Of a stretch of DNA of 64,000 bases, positions 25,806-35,467 are shown piece by piece. Position numbers and translations under genes: made by a program. Source of the stretch: Polynucleobacter sp. AP-Titi-500A-B4 (GTDB lineage Bacteria; Pseudomonadota; Gammaproteobacteria; Burkholderiales; Burkholderiaceae); NCBI RefSeq assembly GCF_018688095.1, contig NZ_CP061311.1, positions 556,861 through 620,860 of the forward strand. The letters run 5' to 3'. Below the pieces are notes generated by a model. It saw nothing but the letters and a program-made list of their open reading frames with translations. It was not told the DNA's origin and made no database searches. Each line of letters starts with the position of its first letter. The first letter of the stretch is position 1.

Positions 25806-26681
25806 TTAGTTTTTCGCCTCAAAACTCTTTAGTAAGAATTGTGCACCACTATCAATACCAAGTACTTTAGTAAGGGTGGGTAGCGCTTCTGCTAAATGCT
25901 TTTCAAGTGTCCATGGCGGATTAATAATGAACATACCACTAGCCTGAAGGCGACGCTCGCCAGGGGCGTTTTCAACACGTAGCTCTGTGTGAAGCCAAGA
26001 GCGTTTATGAGCGGCACAGATTTTCTTCATACGATCCGGTAGGGCAGCTGACTCTCTTCTAGAAAGGGTCGGATACCAAATCGCATAGCAACCTGTAGCA
26101 AAGCGTTGCATAGCTTCTTCAATAGCAGCCTCTAAATAGCGATAGTCCTGCTTGTCTTCATAGGACGGATCAATTAATACTAAGCCACGCCTGCTTGGAG
26201 GAGGTAGCAAGCCCTTGAGCCTGCTAAAGCTATCGGCTGCATAAACATCGATTTGCTTTGCACATTCAAGTTCATCAATATTGTGTCGAAGAATATCAAT
26301 CTCTTTGGGATGAAGCTCAAATAACTTCAAGCGATCCTGAGGTCTTAAAAGCCGAGCCAGAATGAATGGGGATCCAGGATAGGTATTGAGCTCGCCATCA
26401 ATATTTTCTGCCTCAATGCAGTCTAAATACTTCTGAACACTCTCTGGAATGGGGTTGCCTGCTTCTTTAAACTTCAGCAAACGAAAAATTCCCCCTTCTG
26501 CTTCTTTGCTAACGGCTGCAAAACCATCTTTTAGGCTATAAATACCAGCGCCAGCATGGGTGTCGATCATCGTCAGTGCAACAGGCTTTTCTTGTAGATA
26601 GTCCACAAGATGAATCAGCGTAAGGTGCTTTAGGATGTCAGCATGACTGCCAGCATGAAACGCATGTCGATAGCTAAACAT
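25806..26681 (-). CDS. rlmJ: 23S rRNA (adenine2030-N6)-methyltransferase RlmJ
   Basis: The 291-residue protein starts MFSYRHAFHAGSHADILKH, the diagnostic RlmJ opening. TMIDTHAGAGIYSL is the SAM-binding loop and LVLIDPSYEDKQDY the DPPY-like catalytic motif (here DPSY, as is usual in RlmJ). It is the last gene of a tight minus-strand run with membrane and glycosylation genes, 6 bases after the PAP2 gene; that link is probably transcriptional only. Confidence 0.95.
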   Translation of the reverse strand: MFSYRHAFHAGSHADILKHLTLIHLVDYLQEKPVALTMIDTHAGAGIYSLKDGFAAVSKEAEGGIFRLLKFKEAGNPIPESVQKYLDCIEAENIDGELNTYPGSPFILARLLRPQDRLKLFELHPKEIDILRHNIDELECAKQIDVYAADSFSRLKGLLPPPSRRGLVLIDPSYEDKQDYRYLEAAIEEAMQRFATGCYAIWYPTLSRRESAALPDRMKKICAAHKRSWLHTELRVENAPGERRLQASGMFIINPPWTLEKHLAEALPTLTKVLGIDSGAQFLLKSFEAKN

Positions 26682-26687
26682 AAAGGC

Positions 26688-27479
26688 TTAGTGAGATTGA
26701 CTAGGTGAATTGTTAAATTGCGCTTTAACAAAAAATATTAAGGTAATGGCTACGATCGCAATAGAAACGTATTGCAAGGGCAGATTTAATTCGAGGTCCA
26801 TGATTTGAGTGTAGTGCGCATATAAGGCGGCAACACCACCCAAGGCAACGAAGTGACTCCAAATACTTTTCGGTTTTAGTTGAGTTTCTGGAACGTATTG
26901 CGCGAGAACTGCGCCCAACATGCCACACCAAATACCGAAACCAGCGCCACCCAAGACATCTGTAAGCCAATGTGCACCAACAGCACTACGAGATATACCT
27001 ACCAATGCAGCGACTAGAAACAGAGGCAATAGAAAGTTGCGCTTATTTTGACTGGAGACAAAATAAAGGGCGCTGGCAATCGCAAAAGCCGTTAAGGTAT
27101 GGCCTGAAGGGAATGCTTTGTGGAGTAAAGGCTCGCCAATCCGATAAAAGCTGCCTTCTTCCAGCAGACCTGCTGGTCTTGGAAGGTTAAAAAGATTTTT
27201 CAGGGCTGTGCTGGTAATTGCAGAGATGGCTCCAGCAATGATTCCCGCAGTGAGTAAGCGAGGCGCCAAAAGGAGTAGTGGAAAAGCGAGTGCAAATATG
27301 CCCCAGCCATTGCCCAGAAAAGTTAGCCATGCCCAAACTGTATCGGGTAATTGCTGGGTAAAACCATTAATGAATAAAAAGCTACTATTTTGGAATTCAC
27401 CAAGACAAATTGCTGCGGCAAAAGCTAATGGAGCAAGCGGTATTAACCAGGCTAATGTAGGGATCGCTTTCTTGCTCAT
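26688..27479 (-). CDS. PAP2-family membrane phosphatase
   Basis: The 263-residue integral membrane protein has the full type 2 phosphatidic acid phosphatase signature: the K-x6-RP motif in KNLFNLPRP, PSGHTLTAFA, and SRSAVGAHWLTD with the catalytic His. About six hydrophobic segments are visible. Such enzymes dephosphorylate phosphatidate, phosphatidylglycerol phosphate, lipid A or undecaprenyl pyrophosphate. The operon (GT9, flippase-like and ArnT-like genes) suggests a lipid-linked sugar or lipid A substrate. Confidence 0.88.
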   Translation of the reverse strand: MSKKAIPTLAWLIPLAPLAFAAAICLGEFQNSSFLFINGFTQQLPDTVWAWLTFLGNGWGIFALAFPLLLLAPRLLTAGIIAGAISAITSTALKNLFNLPRPAGLLEEGSFYRIGEPLLHKAFPSGHTLTAFAIASALYFVSSQNKRNFLLPLFLVAALVGISRSAVGAHWLTDVLGGAGFGIWCGMLGAVLAQYVPETQLKPKSIWSHFVALGGVAALYAHYTQIMDLELNLPLQYVSIAIVAITLIFFVKAQFNNSPSQSH

Positions 27480-27484
27480 CCAGC

Positions 27485-28744
27485 TTAGCGACCTTTTGCT
27501 TTATCAGCTTCTTGTAATTGGATGGCAACTTTATCCATTACTTGTGCAACCGTGATGGCTTGCATGCAGACATTATCGTGACAAGGTGTTTTGCGATGAT
27601 TTGCTGCACTCACACAAGGAGAGCAAGCAAGATTCGCAGTAATTGCGATGGAGTTGCCGATTGATCCATAGAGAGCAGGTGTCTCTGGTCCAAATAGAAC
27701 GACTGTTCGTAAGGGTGTTACTGCAGAGAAGTGGCCTGGGCCAGAATCGTTTGTCACCATCACATCCGAAAGCGTATAAAGCGGCGGTAATTCAGCAAAA
27801 GTAACCTGACCTGCAAAGTTCAATGCATTTTTCACATTAGCAACAGATCTCACCTTATCTACATAGACAAATTCTGCTGGTGAGCCAGTAATTAGGATTA
27901 AATCATTTGGATACCGCTGATGAACTGCTTGAATGAGCTCTGAGAAGCGTTGTTGCGCCCAACGTCGCTGCGGCAAGAGATCGCTAGCATTGGGATTAAT
28001 CAGGATCAGACGATCTTTTCCATAGGTATAAGGAATGCCCGCTTCAGAGGCCTTCTGTTCAATTCGAGAAAGCACTTTTTTCATGACATCAGGGTTGATG
28101 ATAGCTTGCTCGAGCTTGACTTCGGAATCGGGAATATGAATTTTGCTAAAGGGTACTTCAATCTTTTGGGCAAAAGCTGCATGGATCAGGGAGAGAAAGT
28201 TTTTAGTAATGTGAATATGCGGGTTGTAGTGCACCTTACGGGTGAGCATGAAACCACGCCACAAGCCTTCACCGTGAAAGATGTGATAGCCGACTCGACG
28301 ACGAGCTCCGCAAAGACCAGTAAGTAGTGCGGTAAATCGAGAGAAGAGTTCCAGATCAATAACAGTATCAATACGATGGACTCGTGCCACGATCAAAAAG
28401 CGCAAAGTATCTTTAATTAATCCACCTAGACTTGAAGAGTCAATGGTGAAAATATTTTCTGGTTTAACGGTATTTAAGAGCGTGAGGCTGGCACGATTGC
28501 TTTTAAAGATTAAGAAAAATAATTCAGCGCCACGTGCTTGGGCATTGCGCATCGCAGGGTCAACCAAGATTGCGCTACCCATTTCTGAGAGCTCAATGAA
28601 GAGTAGTTTCTTGGGGGTCTGAGGGCCACGACTAAAAATATTTTTGACGCTGTCCATTAATGCCACCAATGGGCTCGCAATTGCACAAAGGGGGACTCCA
28701 ACCCAATGATCAATAGCACGCATAGTATTGACACTAATAGTCAT
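27485..28744 (-). CDS. Glycosyltransferase family 9 (heptosyltransferase-like)
   Basis: The 419-residue protein has the GT-B fold of LPS heptosyltransferases. LLFIELSEMGSAILVDPAM corresponds to the N-terminal acceptor domain; LILINPNASDLLPQRRW and MVTNDSGPGHFSAVTPLRTV to the nucleotide-sugar domain with the family D-S-G-P-x-H motif. There are several Cys near the C-terminus (ACSPCVSAANHRKTPCHDNVC), seen in some GT9 members. It probably adds a sugar to LPS core or another surface glycan. Confidence 0.85.
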   Translation of the reverse strand: MTISVNTMRAIDHWVGVPLCAIASPLVALMDSVKNIFSRGPQTPKKLLFIELSEMGSAILVDPAMRNAQARGAELFFLIFKSNRASLTLLNTVKPENIFTIDSSSLGGLIKDTLRFLIVARVHRIDTVIDLELFSRFTALLTGLCGARRRVGYHIFHGEGLWRGFMLTRKVHYNPHIHITKNFLSLIHAAFAQKIEVPFSKIHIPDSEVKLEQAIINPDVMKKVLSRIEQKASEAGIPYTYGKDRLILINPNASDLLPQRRWAQQRFSELIQAVHQRYPNDLILITGSPAEFVYVDKVRSVANVKNALNFAGQVTFAELPPLYTLSDVMVTNDSGPGHFSAVTPLRTVVLFGPETPALYGSIGNSIAITANLACSPCVSAANHRKTPCHDNVCMQAITVAQVMDKVAIQLQEADKAKGR

Positions 28745-28762
28745 AGTTTTTCTCTGAAAGAA

Positions 28763-29806
28763 TTATTTTCGTTTTAGTAAAAAGTATGCGCCTGGCAAAA
28801 CAGAAATCACCGTAATTGCACCATAGCTTATAGAGGCTAATACAGTCAGCGATGGATTTACGCCCCACAGGGCTAACACGGAAGATAGGGTGGCTTCGCG
28901 CAAGCCCCATCCAGAAATGCTAATTGGCAACATTAACAAAAGACTTAAGGCTGGCAGACCAATCATTAGGCTGGAGATTGGTGCCTCAGCACCGTAGGCC
29001 TTCAGGCAAAAACCAAAAGCCAAGATGACCAAGCAGTGGATAGCGATCGCAAAGAGCGCTTGCGCAATATTCATGGGCCAAGAAAAGGCTAAGCGAATAC
29101 CAGGCATAGCATTGTTCATACGCAGGCGATCGAGTAAGCTTTGTAGAAGTTGTCGGGTTGGAGTCCAGGCCAATATCAAGGCAATGAGTAGCCCTGCAAA
29201 AACCATGATAGCTACAACTGCATAGCCCAAATCTTGGCCCCAAATGGCAAGTGTTGATCCGCCCAAAATTAAACCTAAGCCGCCGAGGAGATTGTTGCCA
29301 GCTAGTCCTAAAAGACGATCCACTAAAACCATGGCAAAGCTTAGGCGAAGTTTAGGAGTGGCATGTCCTAGATCTACAGACTGATGCAGTTCTTCATCAA
29401 GCTCTTTTGTTTCGCTTAGATTGTCCGTGCTAGTGAGATGGGTTGCGGTGATAGCGCGATAGCTATCACCACCGAGTGTGCTGGGTAGACCTTGGTTGAT
29501 TAGCCCACCAGCGAAATACAGTGCAATATATGTTTTGAGGCTTCCCTGAAATCCCACGCTGCGCATCAAAAATCCCCAACGTAAACCACCGCAAATAAAC
29601 GCGCAGCAAATCGCTGCTGCGGCGGCAATTAACCAAGCAGGTTGCATCTTGATTTCAGAATCCAGTAGTGTGTGCCAGTCAATTCCACTGGTTGCTTTCC
29701 AAAGTAGGGCAATAGACAACAAAATGCGGATCGTTGGCCATGCGCGCTTCAGAATTGATTTCCACCCAGAGGGGGTTTTTGGGGTGGATTGGGGTAATGA
29801 ACTCAT
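28763..29806 (-). CDS. Flippase-like integral membrane protein (UPF0104/YbhN type)
   Basis: The 347-residue protein has eight or so hydrophobic stretches and the lysylphosphatidylglycerol synthase TM region pattern: FAGGLINQGLPSTLGGDSYR and LPISISGWGLREATLSSVLA. The start is the ATG at 29806; a longer frame to 29935 would overlap the upstream glycosyltransferase. Members are thought to move lipid-linked molecules across the inner membrane. It stands between GT9 and ArnT-like genes, consistent with a lipid-carrier function. Confidence 0.83.
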   Translation of the reverse strand: MSSLPQSTPKTPSGWKSILKRAWPTIRILLSIALLWKATSGIDWHTLLDSEIKMQPAWLIAAAAAICCAFICGGLRWGFLMRSVGFQGSLKTYIALYFAGGLINQGLPSTLGGDSYRAITATHLTSTDNLSETKELDEELHQSVDLGHATPKLRLSFAMVLVDRLLGLAGNNLLGGLGLILGGSTLAIWGQDLGYAVVAIMVFAGLLIALILAWTPTRQLLQSLLDRLRMNNAMPGIRLAFSWPMNIAQALFAIAIHCLVILAFGFCLKAYGAEAPISSLMIGLPALSLLLMLPISISGWGLREATLSSVLALWGVNPSLTVLASISYGAITVISVLPGAYFLLKRK

Positions 29807-29855
29807 AGGCGTAAGGATAATGCTTTGGGCGCCTAAGGTCTTGAATTTGGGTGAA

Positions 29856-31352
29856 TTACTCCGCCAAGCCAGTACCTTGCCAGTTACTGCAAAGGCTAAA
29901 GTCAAATTTGGACAAGATTTGACCAAAGCGCTCAATTTCTAGGCTGTCCAAAGGCTCGCAACGCTCAAATGCGGTCTTATTTCCAACCGGAGGCGCAAAA
30001 GACATTCCGGACCAGTTCATCAGCAGAATATTTGCTCCGTGGGGCAACTGTCCAAACCAGAGATCAAATTGATCTTGTCGTTGGTCTAATACAAACACTG
30101 GAATAGGTTTGGCATACCAAGCGGCGCGACTACCTAAAGTCCAATTCTGGACAGCGATGCCATTAGCCTTAGTTGCTTCAGTTAACTGAGCGGCTTTTTC
30201 ACCTGCAATTTTCCAGCCATAGAGATCAGCAATCGGATTGGATTTCACTGCTACCGTGCTAATACCACCAGACAACACATAAGCAAATCCGATGCAGCAC
30301 AGCGCTACTTGCGCGATGAATAAAATTCGAATGAGATGATGGCGCTGAGTAGACCAAGCTTTGGCTAAACCGATACCAGCAAAGGGTGCAAGACAGAACC
30401 ATGCTGGAGAGGTCCAATGCGGCAAGCCACCGCCACCAGAGAGACTAGTAAAAATAGCAAAAGGTATTACGAAGAACCCAAGCAATGCCAATAAAGATAG
30501 TTTGGTGCCATGGATACAGTTTTTAATGAAAAGATAAGCGCCTAAGATGACTAGTGGCCCATAGACCAAGATTTGGATTCCTAGATAAGCGCCCAATCTG
30601 CGCCAAAGCCAAGCGCTGCCAGCTCCGTGGGCTATCTGATATTTAAAAGAGATCCAATCATTTGCCCAATTCCAATAGAGTACAGGGCTAATAAATATCA
30701 GAGCAATCACTGCAGCAAACCAAAACCCAATTTTGTTAATCCAAGGTTTTCGGGGGCTGCTTAAAAAAATTAGCAGCAATGCGACTGCAGTAAATACTGC
30801 AGTGTATTTACTCAGGCCTGCTAATCCTAGTAATACTCCAGTAATGAGCCAATTAGTAAGGCTGAAGTAATCATGGGAAAGCCATCGTACAGCCATCAAC
30901 ATCAGACCAAGACTCAACGGTGCAAGTAATGTATCAGGCAGCAAACCAATCGCGAGTATATGGGGCATTGGTGCGGCAATGATGGCAAGTACTGCCATCA
31001 GTCCACAGATATTTGCCGAAGGAAGTGCGCTGGTGAGATAGCCAGCATTGCGCCCTTGTATGAGGTGGTGCAGTTCTAAAGTGACTTGATAAACCAAGTA
31101 ACAAGAAATCACCCAGAGCAACTCTGGAACGAGTCGAATGATGCCTTCACTAGAGGTGAGCGTAACTAAAGGCCACTGAATCCAGCCAACGAGTGGGGGG
31201 TGATCAAAATAGCTCCATGCCAGATGCTGTGCATATAAGGCGTAGTGCGCTTCATCGACCGAGAATTCAATTGCAAAGCCCAGGGCAAAGTGCACGAGCG
31301 CTGCAATGCCGATGCAGATTGCGGCCCAGCTTGAAGGAGAATGTTGGCGCAT
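29856..31352 (-). CDS. ArnT/PMT-like membrane glycosyltransferase (GT39/GT83)
   Basis: The 498-residue polytopic protein has FSVDEAHYALYAQHLAWSYF in its first periplasmic loop, with the Asp-Glu pair used by GT-C enzymes, then DHPPLVGW, typical of ArnT-like transferases. About ten membrane segments follow, and a C-terminal periplasmic domain. It uses a polyprenyl-phosphate sugar as donor. It is first in a five-gene minus-strand operon with flippase-like, GT9 and PAP2 genes, so lipid A or surface glycan modification is the likely role. Confidence 0.85.
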   Translation of the reverse strand: MRQHSPSSWAAICIGIAALVHFALGFAIEFSVDEAHYALYAQHLAWSYFDHPPLVGWIQWPLVTLTSSEGIIRLVPELLWVISCYLVYQVTLELHHLIQGRNAGYLTSALPSANICGLMAVLAIIAAPMPHILAIGLLPDTLLAPLSLGLMLMAVRWLSHDYFSLTNWLITGVLLGLAGLSKYTAVFTAVALLLIFLSSPRKPWINKIGFWFAAVIALIFISPVLYWNWANDWISFKYQIAHGAGSAWLWRRLGAYLGIQILVYGPLVILGAYLFIKNCIHGTKLSLLALLGFFVIPFAIFTSLSGGGGLPHWTSPAWFCLAPFAGIGLAKAWSTQRHHLIRILFIAQVALCCIGFAYVLSGGISTVAVKSNPIADLYGWKIAGEKAAQLTEATKANGIAVQNWTLGSRAAWYAKPIPVFVLDQRQDQFDLWFGQLPHGANILLMNWSGMSFAPPVGNKTAFERCEPLDSLEIERFGQILSKFDFSLCSNWQGTGLAE

Positions 31353-31399
31353 GCTTTGATTTTAGACTCACTTAGGCCATTATTTGGGACAATTGATCC

Positions 31400-32197
31400 A
31401 TGTTTAAACCTTTCCATCTTTTTCTTGTCGCCTGTATTGCTCTTGCTCTGTCTGGTTGCGCAGGGCTTGGTGGAGGCTCTGTTCAAAATGAGTCAGGACA
31501 GGCGTTCAATGTGGATGCACTGCCAGCGCAGGACGAGCTGCCGAAGTTTTCAGCGGAGACTGCACGCGAGGGTATGCCTAATGGCTGGAATTTCTATCGC
31601 ATTGCACCTTATAAAAAGAATACGGTTTACCGCTTAGAAAATTACCAAGGTAAAACGGTGTTGAGTGCGAACTCTAAAACCTCTGCTTCAGGATTGGCAG
31701 TGAAATTACGCCCACGCCAGGCAAATAATTTATGGTTACAGTGGGAGTGGAAAGCATTGGCTGCAATCCCAGAGGCTGACAATGCACAAAGCTATCAAGA
31801 TGATGCGCCCTTGAGAATTTTGGTCGCATTTGATGGGAATAAATCTAAACTTCCTTTAAAAGAAAAAATGACATTTGAGATGGCTAGTCTTATTAGTGGG
31901 CAAGAAATGCCCTACGCTACCTTGATGTATATCTGGTCAGGCAAGTCTCCTGTCGATACCATCATCACCAATGCACACACCTCACGCATCAAAATGATTG
32001 TGGTAGATTCTGGTTGGGATAATTTGGGTCAATGGCATCAACATCAACGCGATCTATCTGCTGACTATAAGCGGGCTTATGGCGAAGCTCCGGGTGAGGT
32101 GATTGGCATTGCTTTGCTGACGGATACCGATAACACCAAGTCTGAGACGCGCGCTTTTTATGGTGATATTGAGCTCGTTCGCAAGAATCCAAAGTAA
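31400..32197 (+). CDS. DUF3047 lipoprotein
   Basis: The 265-residue protein has a lipoprotein signal (FLVACIALALSGC) and then a DUF3047 domain: NGWNFYRIAPYKKNTVYRLE, LWLQWEWKALAAIPEADN, PYATLMYIWSGKSPVDTIIT and EVIGIALLTDTDNTKSETRA. The function of the family is unknown; the fold is probably a beta sandwich in the periplasm. The gene diverges from the ArnT-like operon with 47 bases between them and converges on copA. Confidence 0.85.
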   Translation: MFKPFHLFLVACIALALSGCAGLGGGSVQNESGQAFNVDALPAQDELPKFSAETAREGMPNGWNFYRIAPYKKNTVYRLENYQGKTVLSANSKTSASGLAVKLRPRQANNLWLQWEWKALAAIPEADNAQSYQDDAPLRILVAFDGNKSKLPLKEKMTFEMASLISGQEMPYATLMYIWSGKSPVDTIITNAHTSRIKMIVVDSGWDNLGQWHQHQRDLSADYKRAYGEAPGEVIGIALLTDTDNTKSETRAFYGDIELVRKNPK

Positions 32198-32220
32198 CCA
32201 GCAAACAGTTTTCAATCACA

Positions 32221-34497
32221 TTAGCGGCGAGCAGGACGCCAACGTTTTAATAAGAGGGCGTTGCTGAGAACGCAAAAGCTGGATAAAGCCATAGCGCTGC
32301 CAGCAAGCATAGGCGAGAGGTAGCCTAGCGCGGCGAGCGGAATGCCGGTGGAATTAAATGCAAAAGCCCAGAATAAGTTCTGCTGAATTTTCTTCCAGGT
32401 TCTTTTGGAAATATCAATGGCATCTGCTACTAAGCCTGGATCCCCGCGCATGAGAGTGATACCAGCCGCTTGCATTGCGACATCGGTGCCGGTAGACATC
32501 GCCATGCCAACATCTGCCGTTGCTAGTGCTGGTGCATCATTAATGCCATCACCTACCATTGCAACATATTGACGACCACCATCTTTATCGGAGGCTTGAA
32601 GTGTGCGAATAATATCTGCCTTGTTGCTTGGCATGATTTGTCCAAACACCTCATCAATGCCGATCGATTGCCCGACACGATTAGCGGCGGCAGAGTTATC
32701 ACCCGAGAGCATCACTGTGCGGATGTGCAATTGATGCAAAGAATAAATCGCTTCTTTTGCATTGGGTTTGAGTTCATCGCCAAATGCGATGATGGCAAGT
32801 GGTCCTGACTGGGGTGCTTGATCCATCAATACCGAAACAGTATTACCTGCATCTAACAGTGCTTGTGCGTTACTGAGTATTTCTGCCGAGTGCGCATTGC
32901 TGGTGAATGATGCAATGCTTTGTAGGGCAAGGCTTTGACCTGCCCAAGGCCCTGAGCTCGGCTTGCCAGTGATGCCAATGCCAGCCAAGGCTTGACTCTC
33001 AGATGGTGGTATTGGATTAACACCCGCATTTTTGGCGGCATCTAACAGTGCTTTTGCCAATGGATGCTCACTGCCCATTTGTAATCCTGCGGCGGTAGCA
33101 AGAAGCGCGCTTTCTGTAGATGTATTGGTGAGTGGAATAAACGCAAGTACTCTGGGTTTTCCAATAGTGAGGGTGCCAGTTTTATCAAAGGCCACAATAT
33201 TAAGTCGATGGGCAAGCTCTAATACTTGGGGGTCTTTAATTAAGATACCAAAGCGTGCTGCTACCCCTGTGCCTGCCATGATTGCTGCGGGCGTTGCTAA
33301 ACCTAATGCGCAGGGACAGGCAATTACTAATACAGATACCGCGCGTAAGATAGCTATCGAAGCGGAATCTAAATAAATCCAGTTCGCTACTCCGGTAAGT
33401 GCTGCAATCACGATGACACTCGGAACGAAAATCGCACTTACCCGATCTACCAATTTTTGAATCGGTGCTTTCTGGGTTTGCGCATCTTCAACTAGGGTAA
33501 TGATTTGGGATAAAACGCTTTCCACCCCTACGGCTTGAGTATCAATCACTAGCGCACCTTCGCCATTCAAGGATCCCCCAATTACTTTCGCACCCAATAG
33601 TTTCTTAACAGGCTCACTCTCGCCGGTGAGTAGTGATTCATCGATGTGACTATTGCCAAAGACAATTACGCCATCTACTGGAATGCGCTCACCAGGCAAA
33701 ACCAGGATCCGATCCTTGGGGAATACTTGTTCTAAGGGTAGTTCGCGAAATTGCTTGAAGAAGGCACCTTCGCCAATCACAACACTGGGATCTAAAACCT
33801 TGGCTTTTTCTGGCCAGAGTTTTTGCAAGGCGCGAATCGCTTCACTGGTCTGTTGTTTTGCTCGCGCTTCTAACCATTTACCCAGTAGTACCATGCAAAT
33901 GATGACGGCAGATCCTTCGAAATATAGTTCGTGACTTGCATGCGGTGATGCCATCATTTGGTAAATACTTAAACCGTATGCAGCACTAGTGCCAAGCGCG
34001 ACCAATAAATCCATATTGCCTGTGCCAGCCATTAATGATTTGAATCCAGCCTTGTAGAAACGCCACCCCAAAATGAATTGAACGGGAGTTGCAAGAATGA
34101 CTTGCCACTTTGGCGACAGAGCCCAATGAATTCCAAATGGCATTAGCAACATTGGCAAGAAGAGTGGGGCAGATAGCGCAAAACTGAGTAAGACTCGACC
34201 AAGCCCATCGGATCCCCAAAAAGAGTGCGACTGATTTACTTGGGTATTTCCATGGGGGGCGCTCAGTTTTGCCTCGTAACCCGTTTTCTGGACCAGGGCG
34301 ATGACACTGTCAATCGAAGTCTCAGAATTTGCTTTGAGGCGGACCTTGGCTTGCTCGGTTGCTAAATTAACGGTGGCAGCTTCTACCCCAGGTATCCGGT
34401 TAAGCGCCTTCTCAACCCTTCCCACGCAAGATGCGCAGGTCATCCCACCAATATCAAGGGTAAAAATGAATGAATTTGAGTCGTTTTGGCTACTCAT
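32221..34497 (-). CDS. copA: Copper-translocating P1B-type ATPase CopA
   Basis: The 758-residue pump exports Cu+ from the cytoplasm. One N-terminal metal-binding domain carries MTCASC (Cys21 and Cys24). The membrane metal site is VIACPCALGLATP with CPC at 394-396; the phosphorylated Asp438 is in FDKTGTLTIGK; the hinge is VAMVGDGINDAPALA; the HP motif is in SEHPLAKALL. A small copper-binding protein diverges upstream. No CueR or other copper regulator gene is near. Confidence 0.95.
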   Translation of the reverse strand: MSSQNDSNSFIFTLDIGGMTCASCVGRVEKALNRIPGVEAATVNLATEQAKVRLKANSETSIDSVIALVQKTGYEAKLSAPHGNTQVNQSHSFWGSDGLGRVLLSFALSAPLFLPMLLMPFGIHWALSPKWQVILATPVQFILGWRFYKAGFKSLMAGTGNMDLLVALGTSAAYGLSIYQMMASPHASHELYFEGSAVIICMVLLGKWLEARAKQQTSEAIRALQKLWPEKAKVLDPSVVIGEGAFFKQFRELPLEQVFPKDRILVLPGERIPVDGVIVFGNSHIDESLLTGESEPVKKLLGAKVIGGSLNGEGALVIDTQAVGVESVLSQIITLVEDAQTQKAPIQKLVDRVSAIFVPSVIVIAALTGVANWIYLDSASIAILRAVSVLVIACPCALGLATPAAIMAGTGVAARFGILIKDPQVLELAHRLNIVAFDKTGTLTIGKPRVLAFIPLTNTSTESALLATAAGLQMGSEHPLAKALLDAAKNAGVNPIPPSESQALAGIGITGKPSSGPWAGQSLALQSIASFTSNAHSAEILSNAQALLDAGNTVSVLMDQAPQSGPLAIIAFGDELKPNAKEAIYSLHQLHIRTVMLSGDNSAAANRVGQSIGIDEVFGQIMPSNKADIIRTLQASDKDGGRQYVAMVGDGINDAPALATADVGMAMSTGTDVAMQAAGITLMRGDPGLVADAIDISKRTWKKIQQNLFWAFAFNSTGIPLAALGYLSPMLAGSAMALSSFCVLSNALLLKRWRPARR

Positions 34498-34548
34498 ATA
34501 GAAGATAATCTACTGTATACCAAGCAAATTCACTTCAAAAGGGTTGAT

Positions 34549-34743
34549 ATGTTGAGTCTCAAAGTATCCGGAATGACCTGTGGAGGCTGCATTAATGCTG
34601 TGACCCGAGCTATTCAGGGCGAAGATCCAGCGGCAAAAGTTCAGGCAGATTTGGCAACCCAGACCGTCACTCTCGAAACCACCTTATCCCAAGTCCAGGC
34701 AAGCCAGCTTATAACAGATGCTGGTTTTCCAGTTGTTCAATAG
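34549..34743 (+). CDS. Small heavy-metal-associated (CopZ-like) copper chaperone
   Basis: The 64-residue protein is a single HMA domain with the metal motif SGMTCGGCINAVTRA (Cys11 and Cys14) and the end LITDAGFPVVQ. The ATG at 34549 gives the standard length; the upstream frame to 34486 runs into copA. It should bind Cu+ and deliver it to CopA, whose gene diverges 51 bases away. Confidence 0.9.
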   Translation: MLSLKVSGMTCGGCINAVTRAIQGEDPAAKVQADLATQTVTLETTLSQVQASQLITDAGFPVVQ

Positions 34744-34808
34744 GCGTTTGTTTAGAATGTCGGCAAACCTAACAAAAACAGTATTTTGTTCCTAAAGGAT
34801 CGTGATTT

Positions 34809-35456
34809 ATGTTCTTCAGTAAGTTAATGCCTCACGATGGTAATTTCTTTGAATTGTTCAATGAGCATGCCGGACATATCGTTGCCGCTTCAGAATCTTT
34901 TTTGAAGTTCGTTGAGCACTATAGCGATGAAGCCTTGCGCGCAAAATATACGCAAGAAGTAGACAAGGCAGAGCATGCCTGTGATGACGTGGTGAAAGAA
35001 GTTCATCGCCGTCTCCATAAAACATTTATCACCCCAATCGATCGCGATCAAATTTTCTCACTCATCAATACAATGGATGACGTTGCAGATCTGTTGCAAA
35101 ACGGTACTGAAGCGATGCATTTGTACGATGTAAAACAGATGACCCCTGAAATGCTGCAGATGGCAGAGTTATGCAATCAGTGCTGCATCGGTATGAGAAA
35201 TGCAGTAGCAACCCTGAAAGACATCTCTGATCCAGAGGTGGCTAAGGCAGCGCTCAAGACTTGTGATGAGATTGATTATCTTGAATCTGGTGCTGACCGC
35301 CTGTTATCGACTGCGATTACTAGATTATTCCGTGAAGACATCGAAGTACGTGAACTGATTAAGTGTCAGCGTATTTATGAGTTGCTCGAGGAAGTTACCG
35401 ACAAATGTGAAGACGTTGCCAATTTGGTTGAAGGCATCGTTCTTGAAAACTCTTAA
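34809..35456 (+). CDS. DUF47 PhoU-like protein
   Basis: The 215-residue, all-helical protein belongs to the DUF47 (TIGR00153) group. MFFSKLMPHDGNFFELFNEH opens it and the acidic motif DRDQIFSLINTMDDVADLLQ matches the PhoU-like metal-binding helices; a second ExxxD-rich segment follows (DEIDYLESGADRLL). It is nearly always coupled to a Pit transporter, which starts 11 bases downstream here, and probably modulates phosphate uptake. AAAGGA at 34794-34799 is the ribosome site. Confidence 0.92.
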   Translation: MFFSKLMPHDGNFFELFNEHAGHIVAASESFLKFVEHYSDEALRAKYTQEVDKAEHACDDVVKEVHRRLHKTFITPIDRDQIFSLINTMDDVADLLQNGTEAMHLYDVKQMTPEMLQMAELCNQCCIGMRNAVATLKDISDPEVAKAALKTCDEIDYLESGADRLLSTAITRLFREDIEVRELIKCQRIYELLEEVTDKCEDVANLVEGIVLENS

Positions 35457-35467
35457 GGCGAACTAAG

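Noticed and set aside
29807..29935. Longer N-terminus for the flippase-like protein
   Set aside because: It would overlap the end of the upstream glycosyltransferase gene by 80 bases and adds residues without a membrane-protein pattern.
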